From: JBBDNC01 sp040877875
GTDB lineage: Bacteria > Bacteroidota > Rhodothermia > Balneolales > Balneolaceae
Direction of reading: 5' to 3'
Length of the DNA stretch: 32,077 nucleotides
Assembly (NCBI GenBank): GCA_040877875.1
Contig: JBBDNC010000046.1
Coordinates: 1-32,077, forward strand
The notes under the pieces were generated by a model that made no database searches, was not told where the DNA came from, and saw only the letters and a list, made by a program, of their open reading frames with translations. Both the position numbers and the translations under genes were made by a program. Below are positions 8,282 through 16,559 of this stretch, piece by piece (the first letter of the stretch is position 1; the number at the start of each line of letters is the position of its first letter).

Positions 8282-9409
8282 TCAGAATCTGAATAATGCA
8301 GCGACTGTTGACTGATGAGGCATTTCTTCCTTCGGCAATACATAGACATTTCCTCCTTTTTCAAATGTTTTCAGGGCAGTCCAGTTCAGGAGTTCATTTT
8401 GTTTCCCGTTTGAGTGTCCCGTGTACTGAACCGTATGGTTTTCATCATCGTAAAATCCCCAGCTTTGCTCATCCCTGGCAATAAAAAGGGTATCGGTTTT
8501 CCCCATTACGGTGGATTCCACTATTTGGGAAAGATTATTTGAAGTTCTCTCATTGGCCTGGTCCTTAAATTCTTCCAGCGATTGATACATCTCCTGCAAA
8601 AAATAATTCTGGACAATTTCCCAGCCGGCTTGCTGTAAATCCTTGTCTATCATTTCGCCGGTGTATCTTTTGATACGTTCATCCATCGTACGCTTATAAT
8701 TATTAATCGCCCTGTAAAGGGAAACTATCTCTTCCGTACCTGCCAGAATAAGGGGTTCCCCATATTTACGTAACTTCGACGTAACACTTTCCTCAACTCC
8801 TCTGAGATATTTTTGAACCAATACCTTTTTGTCTTCACCCCCTCCTCCATGGCCAAAAAACATGGCATCTTCATTTGCTGCACCGGTATGAAACTGAAGC
8901 TGTGCCTGAGGGGTTTCCTCAATAAAATCCTCAATATTTGTAAAAATATCTCCGGGAGTGATATCTCTGACAGAGTTTCGCGAACAATGTAGCAACCGAA
9001 GCCCTTTTTGACTCAACGCGAGGATATTATAAGTGCCGTCAAGACTTATCATCGGAAGAAGCGGAGTGACCAGGAAGTGTTCATTCAAATATACCTGTTC
9101 CCTGAGGCTGTAGGGAGTGAGGAACCGTTCATATATATCGTCATTCAGATAGATCGCTAATCCTTCTTCCGCATGATTCCAAAACCCAAGGTCCTGAATC
9201 AACTTACGGGGCTCCTTCAGGAGATCCTCTATCTCCTTTTCCTTTAAGCCCCGGCTATCCAGCTTTTTTTCCGCTTCACTGAGAAGATTTTTATACCGAA
9301 TCGGATCCTGTTGGACTTCTTCTCCTTTTTTGTGGGTGGGAAGTGTTATCGTTAAATTTGTGGCTGTCGTATTTGAAAGAAGCTCATCAATCTTTTTTTT
9401 ACTGGTCAT
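8282..9409 (-). CDS. baeRF-family (bacterial archaeo-eukaryotic release factor-like) protein
   Basis: This 375-residue cytosolic protein has the three-part layout of the bacterial eRF1/Pelota-like families. There is an N-terminal alpha/beta domain (about 1-120), a middle domain (about 125-245) with the loop GHGGGGEDKK at 186-195 followed by YLRGVEESVTSKL, and a C-terminal domain (about 250-375) with IVESTVMGKTDTLFIARDEQ. These proteins are proposed from comparative genomics to act on stalled ribosomes or in stress response; no biochemical role is established. I could not assign the subfamily with certainty (family 3 or 7 are my best guesses). The ATG at 9409 gives a complete N-terminus. Confidence 0.65.
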   Translation of the reverse strand: MTSKKKIDELLSNTTATNLTITLPTHKKGEEVQQDPIRYKNLLSEAEKKLDSRGLKEKEIEDLLKEPRKLIQDLGFWNHAEEGLAIYLNDDIYERFLTPYSLREQVYLNEHFLVTPLLPMISLDGTYNILALSQKGLRLLHCSRNSVRDITPGDIFTNIEDFIEETPQAQLQFHTGAANEDAMFFGHGGGGEDKKVLVQKYLRGVEESVTSKLRKYGEPLILAGTEEIVSLYRAINNYKRTMDERIKRYTGEMIDKDLQQAGWEIVQNYFLQEMYQSLEEFKDQANERTSNNLSQIVESTVMGKTDTLFIARDEQSWGFYDDENHTVQYTGHSNGKQNELLNWTALKTFEKGGNVYVLPKEEMPHQSTVAALFRF

Positions 9410-9534
9410 AATTTTCTCTTTAAGTCAATGGTCATTAATGATTTACATTTTTTTGAAATTCCTGAATTCAAGCATTCGCCGTAAAGTAACGACGTCATCT
9501 CTTATAGCATACCAGATTTTATATAACTACTTTT

Positions 9535-9678
9535 AAGAAGGCTTTGCAAAACCAAGATTTTTATTCAAGTTCAAAGCCAGAGGGATTTTAAAACCACAGC
9601 ATATTATGCATATGTGAGGATTTTAAAATCCCGATAATGTAGAAATTGGGCAAAAAGACGGTTTTGCAAAGCCTTCTT
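9535..9678 (-). repeat. MITE-like inverted-repeat element, copy 1
   Basis: This is a 144-base element with perfect 19-base terminal inverted repeats: AAGAAGGCTTTGCAAAACC at 9535-9553 and its complement at 9660-9678. Nested inside are GGGATTTTAAAA/TTTTAAAATCCC and a CACAGCATAT/ATGCATATGTG stem, so the whole element folds as one long hairpin. Its reverse complement aligns along its length with the element at 31834-31973. It has no coding capacity. It occupies the 319-base gap between the divergent baeRF and Nramp-like genes; the rest of that gap is AT-rich and should hold both promoters, though I cannot place them. Confidence 0.75.
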
Positions 9679-9734
9679 TAAAATCATAAAATATTTGATC
9701 ATTTAAAGGTTCCAATTTTATTAATTAATTGTCA

Positions 9735-10997
9735 ATGGCTTCCTTCTCCTGGCAAGGAATAAAAAACAGTTTGGGGCCCGGGCTCTTAATCTCCGCGGCT
9801 GCCATCGGGGTATCTCACCTCGTCCAATCTACAAGAGCCGGCGCCGACTATGGATTTGCCCTTGTCTGGGCTGTAGTTCTGGCCAACCTTTTCAAATATC
9901 CTTTCCTGGAATTCGGGCCCCGGTACGCCATAGCCGCCGGTGAAACCATGATAGAGGGATATAAACGACTTGGCAACTGGGCTATCTGGATTTTCGTGAT
10001 TTTTACGGTTTCTACGATGTTTATCATCTATGCAGCGGTTACGGTCGTCACCGCAAGCCTCGCTGCAGAATTAACGGGTATCCCGTTAAACCCGTTTTTA
10101 TGGAGCCTGATCCTGGCAGGCCTCTGCTCGGCGATCATGTATTCCGGAAAATACTCCGTATTGGACAGCGTCGTTAAAGTAATTATGACGATTCTTGCCT
10201 TGTCTACCTTCATAGCTCTCATTGCAGCAGTTGCCCATGGCGAGATGGAAACCCTTCGAACTGTTCAGCCTCCCACGATTTGGACAACCGGAGGGGTTGC
10301 TTTCCTGATCGCTTTAATGGGATGGATGCCGATCCCGATCGATGCCGCTGCCTGGCATTCCATCTGGACGGTGGATCGAATCAGCCAAACCCGCTATACC
10401 CCTAAAATGAGCGAGTCGTTGATCGATTTCAATATCGGATATATCGGTGCCTCCCTGCTGGCAGTCTGTTTTCTCTTGCTGGGGGCCCTGGTCATGTTTG
10501 GGAGCGGTGAGGAATTTGCCTCTTCCGGTGCCGTATTTTCCCGCCAGCTCATTCATTTATATACGGCTAATCTGGGGAGTTGGGCTTATGTTATTATCGT
10601 TATTTGTGCCTTTACAACCATGTTCAGCACGACCCTTGCTGTTACGGATGTATATCCGCGTACGTGCCGCAAAATTATTGAAGTTCTGAATCCTGATCTG
10701 TTTGAAAGGCATTCCCCGGTGAGAATCTATCGCATACTGTTGGGACTCCTTGTCGGCCTTTCCCTTTCAATCCTCTTTCTGATGGGGGATCAATTTACAT
10801 TTATGGTCGATCTGGCAACGACCCTGTCCTTTCTGGCGGCACCGGTCCTTGCCTACCTCAACTACCGCCTTGTCCGAATGCCGCATATATTAAAAACAAG
10901 GCGTCCCCGGCCCTGGCTAAACTGGCTTTCTGTCTGTGGTTTAATCTTCCTGACAGGATTTGCCCTTCTGTATATTTACTGGATGATCCGATTTTAA
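9735..10997 (+). CDS. Divergent Nramp-family transporter homologue
   Basis: This 420-residue protein has about eleven membrane segments. The N-terminal LGPGLLISAAAIG...GADYGF pattern aligns with TM1 of Nramp Mn2+/Fe2+ transporters. The metal-binding DPGN motif is replaced by Gly25-Val-Ser-His28, and the TM6 MPH motif is replaced by a region GWMPIPIDAAAW (196-207) with no Met-Pro-His. The fold is therefore supported, but divalent transition-metal transport is not. It could carry Mg2+ or another substrate. An ATG at 9735 is preferred to the in-frame TTG two codons upstream. The HExxH peptidase gene begins 25 bases after the stop, and the two may be co-transcribed. Confidence 0.75.
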   Translation: MASFSWQGIKNSLGPGLLISAAAIGVSHLVQSTRAGADYGFALVWAVVLANLFKYPFLEFGPRYAIAAGETMIEGYKRLGNWAIWIFVIFTVSTMFIIYAAVTVVTASLAAELTGIPLNPFLWSLILAGLCSAIMYSGKYSVLDSVVKVIMTILALSTFIALIAAVAHGEMETLRTVQPPTIWTTGGVAFLIALMGWMPIPIDAAAWHSIWTVDRISQTRYTPKMSESLIDFNIGYIGASLLAVCFLLLGALVMFGSGEEFASSGAVFSRQLIHLYTANLGSWAYVIIVICAFTTMFSTTLAVTDVYPRTCRKIIEVLNPDLFERHSPVRIYRILLGLLVGLSLSILFLMGDQFTFMVDLATTLSFLAAPVLAYLNYRLVRMPHILKTRRPRPWLNWLSVCGLIFLTGFALLYIYWMIRF

Positions 10998-11022
10998 TGC
11001 GTTTGATTACAGTTACAGTCTT

Positions 11023-13950
11023 ATGAAACGATATCTGCTTGCTGTTATATTCCTGTTTTTTTTCAGCGATATTGCGTTTTCCCAACTCTATCCTGCAAGA
11101 TACCGGCCCCCCGGTCTGGATTGGCAGCAATTAAAAACCGGCCATTTCAGGATCCTTTATCCGGCCGCGGCCGATTCGATTGCCCTTCACGCGGCAAATA
11201 TCCTGGAAAAGGAATATCCGAAAATTCAACACCTGGTCGGGGGTTCACTCAGTAATTTCCCTGTCATTCTGAATACCTATAATGATTTATCAAACGGATT
11301 TGTCTCACCTCTGAATTTTCGTGCCGAGGTGGAGGTTCCCCCGATAAAGGGGAAAGCCATGAACCCCCGTTCGGGCAACTGGCTGGATCATGTACTGCCT
11401 CATGAACTGGTTCATGCCTTGCATATGAATGTAAATCCTTCAAGCCTTTCTTCGTTCGCCGGGTGGTTTTCACCCGACTTCAGAAGATCGATTCATACAG
11501 CCGCGCCCCTCGGGGTCTTTGAAGGGATTGCCGTAGAATATGAATCTCACTGGCTGGCAGAAGGAGGGGGAAGAGGTAATTATCCGTATTTTGAAAACCA
11601 GTTCGTTTCCAATTTTCAATCAGGGCAACGCTGGTCTATGGGGCAACTGATTCATGTTTCGACCGCCACGCTGCCTTACAACCGTCACTATATCGGTGGA
11701 TATGAATTTACAAACTGGCTGTTGGAATCCTATGGACAGGATACGGTGCGCCGCTCGATCGATTTTCATTATAAATGGCCGTTTCTGGGATACGGATTTG
11801 CCCTGCGTCAAATTACCGGAAAATGGCCGTCAAATTTGTACCGGCAATTTGAACTAAATTTTGAAAGAAAACTCAGTCCGTCGCCTGATGAAAAAGAAGA
11901 AGCCCTGACAACCCCTCATGCAGAACCTATCGACATCTCCCAAAAAGGCCGGCTACTGAGGCGTCCCCTCTGGCTGGACGGGGAGACGTTGCTGCTCCAC
12001 GGCCAATTTTACAATGCCGCTACAGGGTTTTATACCTACGATTTATCCGAAAGCAACCTTCAGCTTTTACATGAAAGCCGGTCTGTTGAAGATTACAGGT
12101 TTACAGTCGACCCTGCAGAACGGGTTCTTTATTTTTCAGACTATGATGCCGACACATTTTATGACAACACGTTTATTGCTGACCTGTTTCAACTTGATTT
12201 GGAAACTGAAAAGCGTATAAGGATTACTGAAAACCAGCGTGTTTATGCTCCCGCCCCGGGCTCTCCGTTTCTTGCTTTGCAAACCGACGGTTCAGGCAGC
12301 TCGATCGTCTCCGTGAACCGGGAGACACGAGAGGTCTCCCCTTTCCTGACTTCCGGTAAGGATACCAGCATAATTGAGTTACAATATCATCCCCAAAACA
12401 GGGATCTGCTTGCCGTAATTATGAAGAAAGGAACCGTCCAGGGACTTTGGATTACAACTCCAGATAGAATCCGGCGGACTTTGAAAGAAGAACCTTCTGT
12501 CGTATTCAAAAACGGATCCATCTTCGATCTCTCCTGGCACCCTGCAGATTATAAGCTACTCTTTTCAAGTGATCACACCGGTATTCTAAACCTCTATGAA
12601 TACAACCTTGAAAAAGAAACCGTTCACCAGGTTACAAACTCGCCATCCAATGCTTTTGAAGGAAGTTATTCGCCAGACGGGGATCGTATCGCCTATGTAT
12701 TACAAAAGGAAAGTGAATTCATCCCAGTCATTTTAAACAAAAATCACTTTCTCAATAAATCGATTCCCCTGGAATCCTGGAATACAGAGCCTTCGAAACC
12801 GGATACCGCCCGGCTGGGTATCCCAGCAACGGAGACAGCCGAAAAATTATCCAAAGGTGATCAATGGATACGAGAGCCCTACAAGCCCGGGTTCAGGTGG
12901 CTGGTTCCCCGGTCTATCGTCCCCGATTTTGAACGACTGGATGATGATATTTATGAAATAGGCCTCCGCCTGATGAGTACGGAACCTCTCGGCAGGCACT
13001 CGTACGATATGACCTTGACAACGGTTCAGGACCGGGTGTGGTTCGACATGAACTATTTTAACAGGGGGTTTTATCCCGGCTATACGATGAATGTATTCAA
13101 CCAGGCGTCTTTTCCGTTCATTCAGGACAACGAGAGATACCTGGAAAATCCGGTACGATTTCTGCTCCAGGAACGGGGTGCTTCTCTTGGTATTCCGTTT
13201 CGTTTTGTATTTGAACGGAATACCCGTCTGACTTCCCTCTCTTTTACCCCGAAATATAAACTTTCCCAAAACCGGTTCTACCGTCTGGACAATCCTTACG
13301 ATGAACTTAACGATTATGCGGTGGTTCATGCCGGGATCCTTTCGCTCGTCTTTAATTATCGATTGCGCCAGTTCAGAAGAGATTTACAGCCAAATGCGGG
13401 GTGGGTGATTACTTCTCAGTTCGATTTTGATTTGAACGATCAACCCTTTGAATTTGAGTTGGAGGACTACAATTTTGAGGGAAGTTTCAAAAACAGAAAA
13501 GGGCTTCGTGCCGGAGTCTATAAATTTTTATCCCCGTTTGGAAGATGGAACCAATCCCTTCGTTTAGGCACACAAGTATTGATTCAATCGAGATTTCCAA
13601 AATTCGGAACTCAGAACAGGGTATCCGATGCATTTTCCGGAAGCGTGTTCGGAGGTTCAAATGATCTTGCCTTTTTTGACAGCCGTTATACGATCCCCCT
13701 TGCTTATCCCGACCAGGGAGGCCTGTTGATCCCTGCTTACCTGAGCAGCATTTATCTTGTACTTTTTTCTCAAACGGTTGGTGATTTAAACAAAAGCTCA
13801 TTGAATGAAGTCATAGACACCTCCAGAACAGCTCTTGGAGCGGGTGTTCGAACCCGATTTCGACTCTCGAATTTTAGTATTGATCTTGGGATCGGAGTCG
13901 GTTATGAGCCTTCACGAAATAACTGGAATATTGTATTTGGCCATTTTTAA
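11023..13950 (+). CDS. Secreted HExxH metallopeptidase with beta-propeller and C-terminal outer-membrane barrel
   Basis: This 975-residue protein has a signal peptide (MKRYLLAVIFLFFF..., cleavage near residue 20). A gluzincin-type zinc site follows: H127-E-L-V-H131 (LPHELVHALH), with Glu167 in GVFEGIAVEYES as the probable third ligand. Residues about 300-600 show repeated TolB/WD40-like propeller strands (for example ILNLYEYNLEKETVHQVT, FEGSYSPDGDRIAYV). The last 300 or so residues are rich in aromatic beta-strands ending in aromatic VFGHF, consistent with an outer-membrane barrel. This suggests a surface- or membrane-anchored peptidase; the substrate is unknown. It lies between the Nramp-like gene and a DUF2911 lipoprotein gene in one direction with short spacers. 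Confidence 0.78.
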   Translation: MKRYLLAVIFLFFFSDIAFSQLYPARYRPPGLDWQQLKTGHFRILYPAAADSIALHAANILEKEYPKIQHLVGGSLSNFPVILNTYNDLSNGFVSPLNFRAEVEVPPIKGKAMNPRSGNWLDHVLPHELVHALHMNVNPSSLSSFAGWFSPDFRRSIHTAAPLGVFEGIAVEYESHWLAEGGGRGNYPYFENQFVSNFQSGQRWSMGQLIHVSTATLPYNRHYIGGYEFTNWLLESYGQDTVRRSIDFHYKWPFLGYGFALRQITGKWPSNLYRQFELNFERKLSPSPDEKEEALTTPHAEPIDISQKGRLLRRPLWLDGETLLLHGQFYNAATGFYTYDLSESNLQLLHESRSVEDYRFTVDPAERVLYFSDYDADTFYDNTFIADLFQLDLETEKRIRITENQRVYAPAPGSPFLALQTDGSGSSIVSVNRETREVSPFLTSGKDTSIIELQYHPQNRDLLAVIMKKGTVQGLWITTPDRIRRTLKEEPSVVFKNGSIFDLSWHPADYKLLFSSDHTGILNLYEYNLEKETVHQVTNSPSNAFEGSYSPDGDRIAYVLQKESEFIPVILNKNHFLNKSIPLESWNTEPSKPDTARLGIPATETAEKLSKGDQWIREPYKPGFRWLVPRSIVPDFERLDDDIYEIGLRLMSTEPLGRHSYDMTLTTVQDRVWFDMNYFNRGFYPGYTMNVFNQASFPFIQDNERYLENPVRFLLQERGASLGIPFRFVFERNTRLTSLSFTPKYKLSQNRFYRLDNPYDELNDYAVVHAGILSLVFNYRLRQFRRDLQPNAGWVITSQFDFDLNDQPFEFELEDYNFEGSFKNRKGLRAGVYKFLSPFGRWNQSLRLGTQVLIQSRFPKFGTQNRVSDAFSGSVFGGSNDLAFFDSRYTIPLAYPDQGGLLIPAYLSSIYLVLFSQTVGDLNKSSLNEVIDTSRTALGAGVRTRFRLSNFSIDLGIGVGYEPSRNNWNIVFGHF

Positions 13951-13975
13951 AATAACCCTATTTTTATTTTCATTC

Positions 13976-14539
13976 ATGAAATCATTCCAGCCATATCTGT
14001 TGTTTGTGATCCTATTCACAGGGCTGATTGCCGGATGCCGTACCGAATCCGGTGAAATCGTCACAAAAGACCCGGTAGTAGAATACAGAAAAAGTCCGAT
14101 TGTCATCTCATCCGTCAATCATGAGGGAACCTACATCAAAGTCGTATACGGGCAGCCTTACAAAAGAGGGCGGGAAATTTTCGGAGGACTCGAACCCTAT
14201 GGAGAGGTATGGAGAACCGGAGCCAACGAGGCAACGGAAATTACTTTAACGAAGGATATCAACATGGCTGGAAATCCCATTGAAGCGGGAACTTACGCCT
14301 TGTTTACGATTCCCGAACCAGAAGACTGGACAATTATTCTCAATACCAAATTGGGACAATGGGGAGCCTTTACCTATGATTCCCAATATGATTACGTGCG
14401 ATTCAAGGTTCCGGCAGAGAATGCAGAAGAGATCATTGAAGCATTAACCATTTCATTTGACGAAGTGGAAGAAAACGAAACGTCTCTTTCTATTGTGTGG
14501 GATACTACGAGAGTTGAGATCCCGATTGAATTTTTATAA
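13976..14539 (+). CDS. DUF2911 domain lipoprotein
   Basis: The mature start is placed at ATG 13976, not at an upstream in-frame ATG inside the preceding gene, because this gives a lipoprotein signal with lipobox LIAGC (Cys21). The 187-residue product carries a DUF2911 domain (about 45-187), with the typical blocks VVYGQPYKRGREIFG, PYGEVWRTGANEAT, GTYALFTIP and WGAFTYDSQYDYVRFKV. DUF2911 proteins are common exported beta-rich proteins of Bacteroidota, and their function is not established. The gene starts 25 bases after the peptidase stop, so it is probably the last of a three-gene unit. Confidence 0.88.
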   Translation: MKSFQPYLLFVILFTGLIAGCRTESGEIVTKDPVVEYRKSPIVISSVNHEGTYIKVVYGQPYKRGREIFGGLEPYGEVWRTGANEATEITLTKDINMAGNPIEAGTYALFTIPEPEDWTIILNTKLGQWGAFTYDSQYDYVRFKVPAENAEEIIEALTISFDEVEENETSLSIVWDTTRVEIPIEFL

Positions 14540-14590
14540 TTCTCTGAAATTCATCTATAGCTTGTTGAATCAATCCAATACGTGATATTT

Positions 14591-14929
14591 TCAGACAAGG
14601 TTTAGCAGCTCGGCCGGTACTTCCAGTTCCATCTCAAGAAGAGTTGCAGCATGGGTTTTACCCTGGGCATCCAGCTTCAACGAGGTTGTTCCTCCCCCGC
14701 CCAGGCTATTTTTTAAAACAAAGTTCAAAGCCCCGATATTTGGCATTTCATATCGTTCCACTTCTCCTTTGCAAATGTGCTTCATGTGATTTTTTACTCT
14801 GGCAGCCGTTAATTTATCTTTCAGGAACGGGTAGATCTCCGGATGCCTGGCTATAATTCCGATATTACTTGTATTGCCTTTATCTCCGCTCCGGCCGTAG
14901 GCGATTTTTATTAATTTAATTTCTTCCAT
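14591..14929 (-). CDS. Small AtuA C-terminal-domain-like protein
   Basis: This 112-residue protein matches the C-terminal module of AtuA-type (DUF1446) proteins. It has KLIKIAYGRSGDKGNTSNIGIIAR at the N-terminus, then MKHICKGEVERYEMPNI and NFVLKNSLGGGGTTSLKLDAQGKT. In AtuA this module follows a much larger N-terminal domain, which is absent here. Free-standing copies are known as conserved hypotheticals, and their function is not known. The ATG lies three bases after the purM stop codon, so the two are an operon. A link to purine synthesis is only suggested by position. Confidence 0.7.
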   Translation of the reverse strand: MEEIKLIKIAYGRSGDKGNTSNIGIIARHPEIYPFLKDKLTAARVKNHMKHICKGEVERYEMPNIGALNFVLKNSLGGGGTTSLKLDAQGKTHAATLLEMELEVPAELLNLV

Positions 14930-14932
14930 GTT

Positions 14933-15937
14933 CTATTCGACTACACCGATTTCAACGGCTTTTTCACCGGTTTGTTCAACCATTTTCTTCACCTTCGAAA
15001 CAGAATCTCCGTCCACAACAACAACCAATCCTATTCCGAGGTTAAACGTTGATCTCATATCCTCTTCCGGAACATTTCCGGTTTTACGAATCAAATTAAA
15101 AATTACAGGCCGTTCCCATGAGAACCAGTTTATTTTCAAACTCAACCCCTCCGGCAGGATCCGTTTTGTGTTTCCGGCAATTCCTCCTCCGGTAATGTGG
15201 GAAAATCCATGGACAACCTCCTCATCTTTCAGTTGATGAATCAACCTAAGGTAGGACTTGTGAACAGTAAGCAGGGACTCTCCGAGGGGTTGGCCGAGCT
15301 GTTCAACTTCATCCATTACATCGTACTCACTGAATAAAACTTTTCGGGCAAGGGAATATCCGTTTGTATGCAACCCGCTACTGGGAATACCGACAAGTTT
15401 ATCTCCCTTTTTGATCCGGTTCCCGGTTATAATTTTACTCTTTTCTACAATACCTACAACGGTACCGGCGAGATCGAATTCACCTTCCTTATAAATATCC
15501 GGCATTTCTGCAGTTTCTCCACCAATAAGTGCAACCTTATTTTCTTTACATGCCGTTGCAAATCCCTTTATGACTTCATAGCCGGTTTCCTGCTTCAATT
15601 TTCCGGTTGAAAAATAATCAAGAAAAAAGAGAGGGGTTGCACCGCATACAGCGATATCATTCACACAGTGGTTGACAAGATCTTGTCCGATCGTATTATA
15701 TTTACCTGTTTTAAATGCGACAATAAGCTTGGTTCCCACACCATCTACACTGCTTACAAAAACCGGCTCTTCATAACCGGACAAGTCTGGCTCAAAGAGT
15801 CCTCCAAATCCTCCAATATTAGATAAAACCTGATTATTATGAGTTTCCTTTACAACTGATTTGATGGATTCAACCAGATCTTCACCAGCTTTTATATCCA
15901 CTCCGGAATCTTTATATGTAAATGATTTTTTTGTCAT
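14933..15937 (-). CDS. purM: Phosphoribosylformylglycinamidine cyclo-ligase (AIR synthase) PurM
   Basis: This 334-residue enzyme catalyses the ATP-dependent ring closure of FGAM to AIR in purine synthesis. Signature blocks are FTYKDSGVDIKAGEDLV at the N-terminus, VSSVDGVGTKL, QDLVNHCVNDIAVCGATPLFFLDYF, GGETAEMPDIYK, GIPSSGLHTNGYSLARK and HITGGGIAGNTKRILPEGL. Length is normal. It is transcribed leftward, away from the long AT-rich region, and is followed by the AtuA-like gene three bases on. Confidence 0.96.
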   Translation of the reverse strand: MTKKSFTYKDSGVDIKAGEDLVESIKSVVKETHNNQVLSNIGGFGGLFEPDLSGYEEPVFVSSVDGVGTKLIVAFKTGKYNTIGQDLVNHCVNDIAVCGATPLFFLDYFSTGKLKQETGYEVIKGFATACKENKVALIGGETAEMPDIYKEGEFDLAGTVVGIVEKSKIITGNRIKKGDKLVGIPSSGLHTNGYSLARKVLFSEYDVMDEVEQLGQPLGESLLTVHKSYLRLIHQLKDEEVVHGFSHITGGGIAGNTKRILPEGLSLKINWFSWERPVIFNLIRKTGNVPEEDMRSTFNLGIGLVVVVDGDSVSKVKKMVEQTGEKAVEIGVVE

Positions 15938-16047
15938 TAGGGATTATTAGATGAGATATTCAAAAGTGGAAGCCTGTTGTTTATATTGTTTATCACAAGT
16001 TCGCTTAAATCAAATAAGGAAGTTTACAGTTTCTGCTTTGAATTATT

Positions 16048-16147
16048 GAGGGCTTTGCAAAATCACAGCGTGTAAAAAAAATGTGTCCGCCGATCGGTGG
16101 ACAGGCTTTGATATTGAACAAAACCCCTGGTTTTTTAAAGCACTCTT
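16048..16147 (+). repeat. MITE-like inverted-repeat element, copy 2 (internally shortened)
   Basis: This 100-base copy begins GAGGGCTTTGCAAAATC and ends GAACAAAACCCCTGGTTTTTTAAAGCACTCTT. Both ends match the copy at 31834-31973 in the same orientation. Its middle differs and carries a near-perfect palindrome TGTCCGCCGATCGGTGGACA (16084-16103). The right terminal repeat is decayed (TTTAAAGCACTC instead of TGCAAAGCCCTC). It lies beside the DnaA-box cluster. Confidence 0.65.
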
Positions 16148-16189
16148 ATAAATATAGAAAGTTTATTTGAAGGATATAAGAATGAAAAG

Positions 16190-16559
16190 AAAGACTTTTC
16201 CACAGGGTAAAACAATTAAAATAAAATGTATATATCTAATAGTAAGTAGTAGGTGAGTGTGGAGATGTGGAAAATTTATTTAAACACATTACGGGTTTTG
16301 ATTTGGGAAAATTGTTAATTTCATTGTTTATATTAAAATTAATAAAATCAATTATTTAAGATGTCTATTAAAAAGTTTTCCACGTCTTTATATGGATTAT
16401 ACATGATTATTGTTTATTTCTATTAACAGGCCGGAGGCCGGAGTAGAACTTGTGGATAAGAATGAATTTTTGTGGATTGACGTTGATGATAATTTGATTT
16501 CAATGACAAAATCTGTTTTTAACAAGTTCTTACCTGATTTTCCACAAACTTATACACGT
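16190..16559. other. Candidate chromosomal replication origin (oriC): DnaA-box cluster, DnaA-trio-like run and AT-rich stretches
   Basis: Eight DnaA-box-like 9-mers fall within 370 bases: TTTTCCACA (16196), TGTGGAGAT (16258), TGTGGAAAA (16266), TTTTCCACG (16376), a perfect TGTGGATAA (16451), TGTGGATTG (16471), TTTTCCACA (16538) and TTATACACG (16550). Left of the pair at 16258-16274 lies a 5-base spacer and then TAATAGTAAGTAGTAG (16237-16252), with A/T-rich DNA beyond. This order (AT-rich, trio, short spacer, DnaA boxes in TGTGGA orientation) is that of the Bacillus subtilis basal unwinding element. A second AT-rich stretch lies at about 16309-16372. Divergent genes purM and dtd flank it. The origin role is an inference; the head-on ribosomal operon nearby argues somewhat against it. 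Confidence 0.55.

Noticed and set aside
8290..8301. TGAATAATGCAG, identical to part of the tail repeat at 4818-4836
   Set aside because: It lies within the 3' coding end of the baeRF gene, has no hairpin before it, and the surrounding bases do not match.
16410..16559. N-terminal extension of dtd from an upstream ATG
   Set aside because: The 50 extra residues match no Dtd family member and overlap DnaA-box-like sequences; the family start is at 16560.
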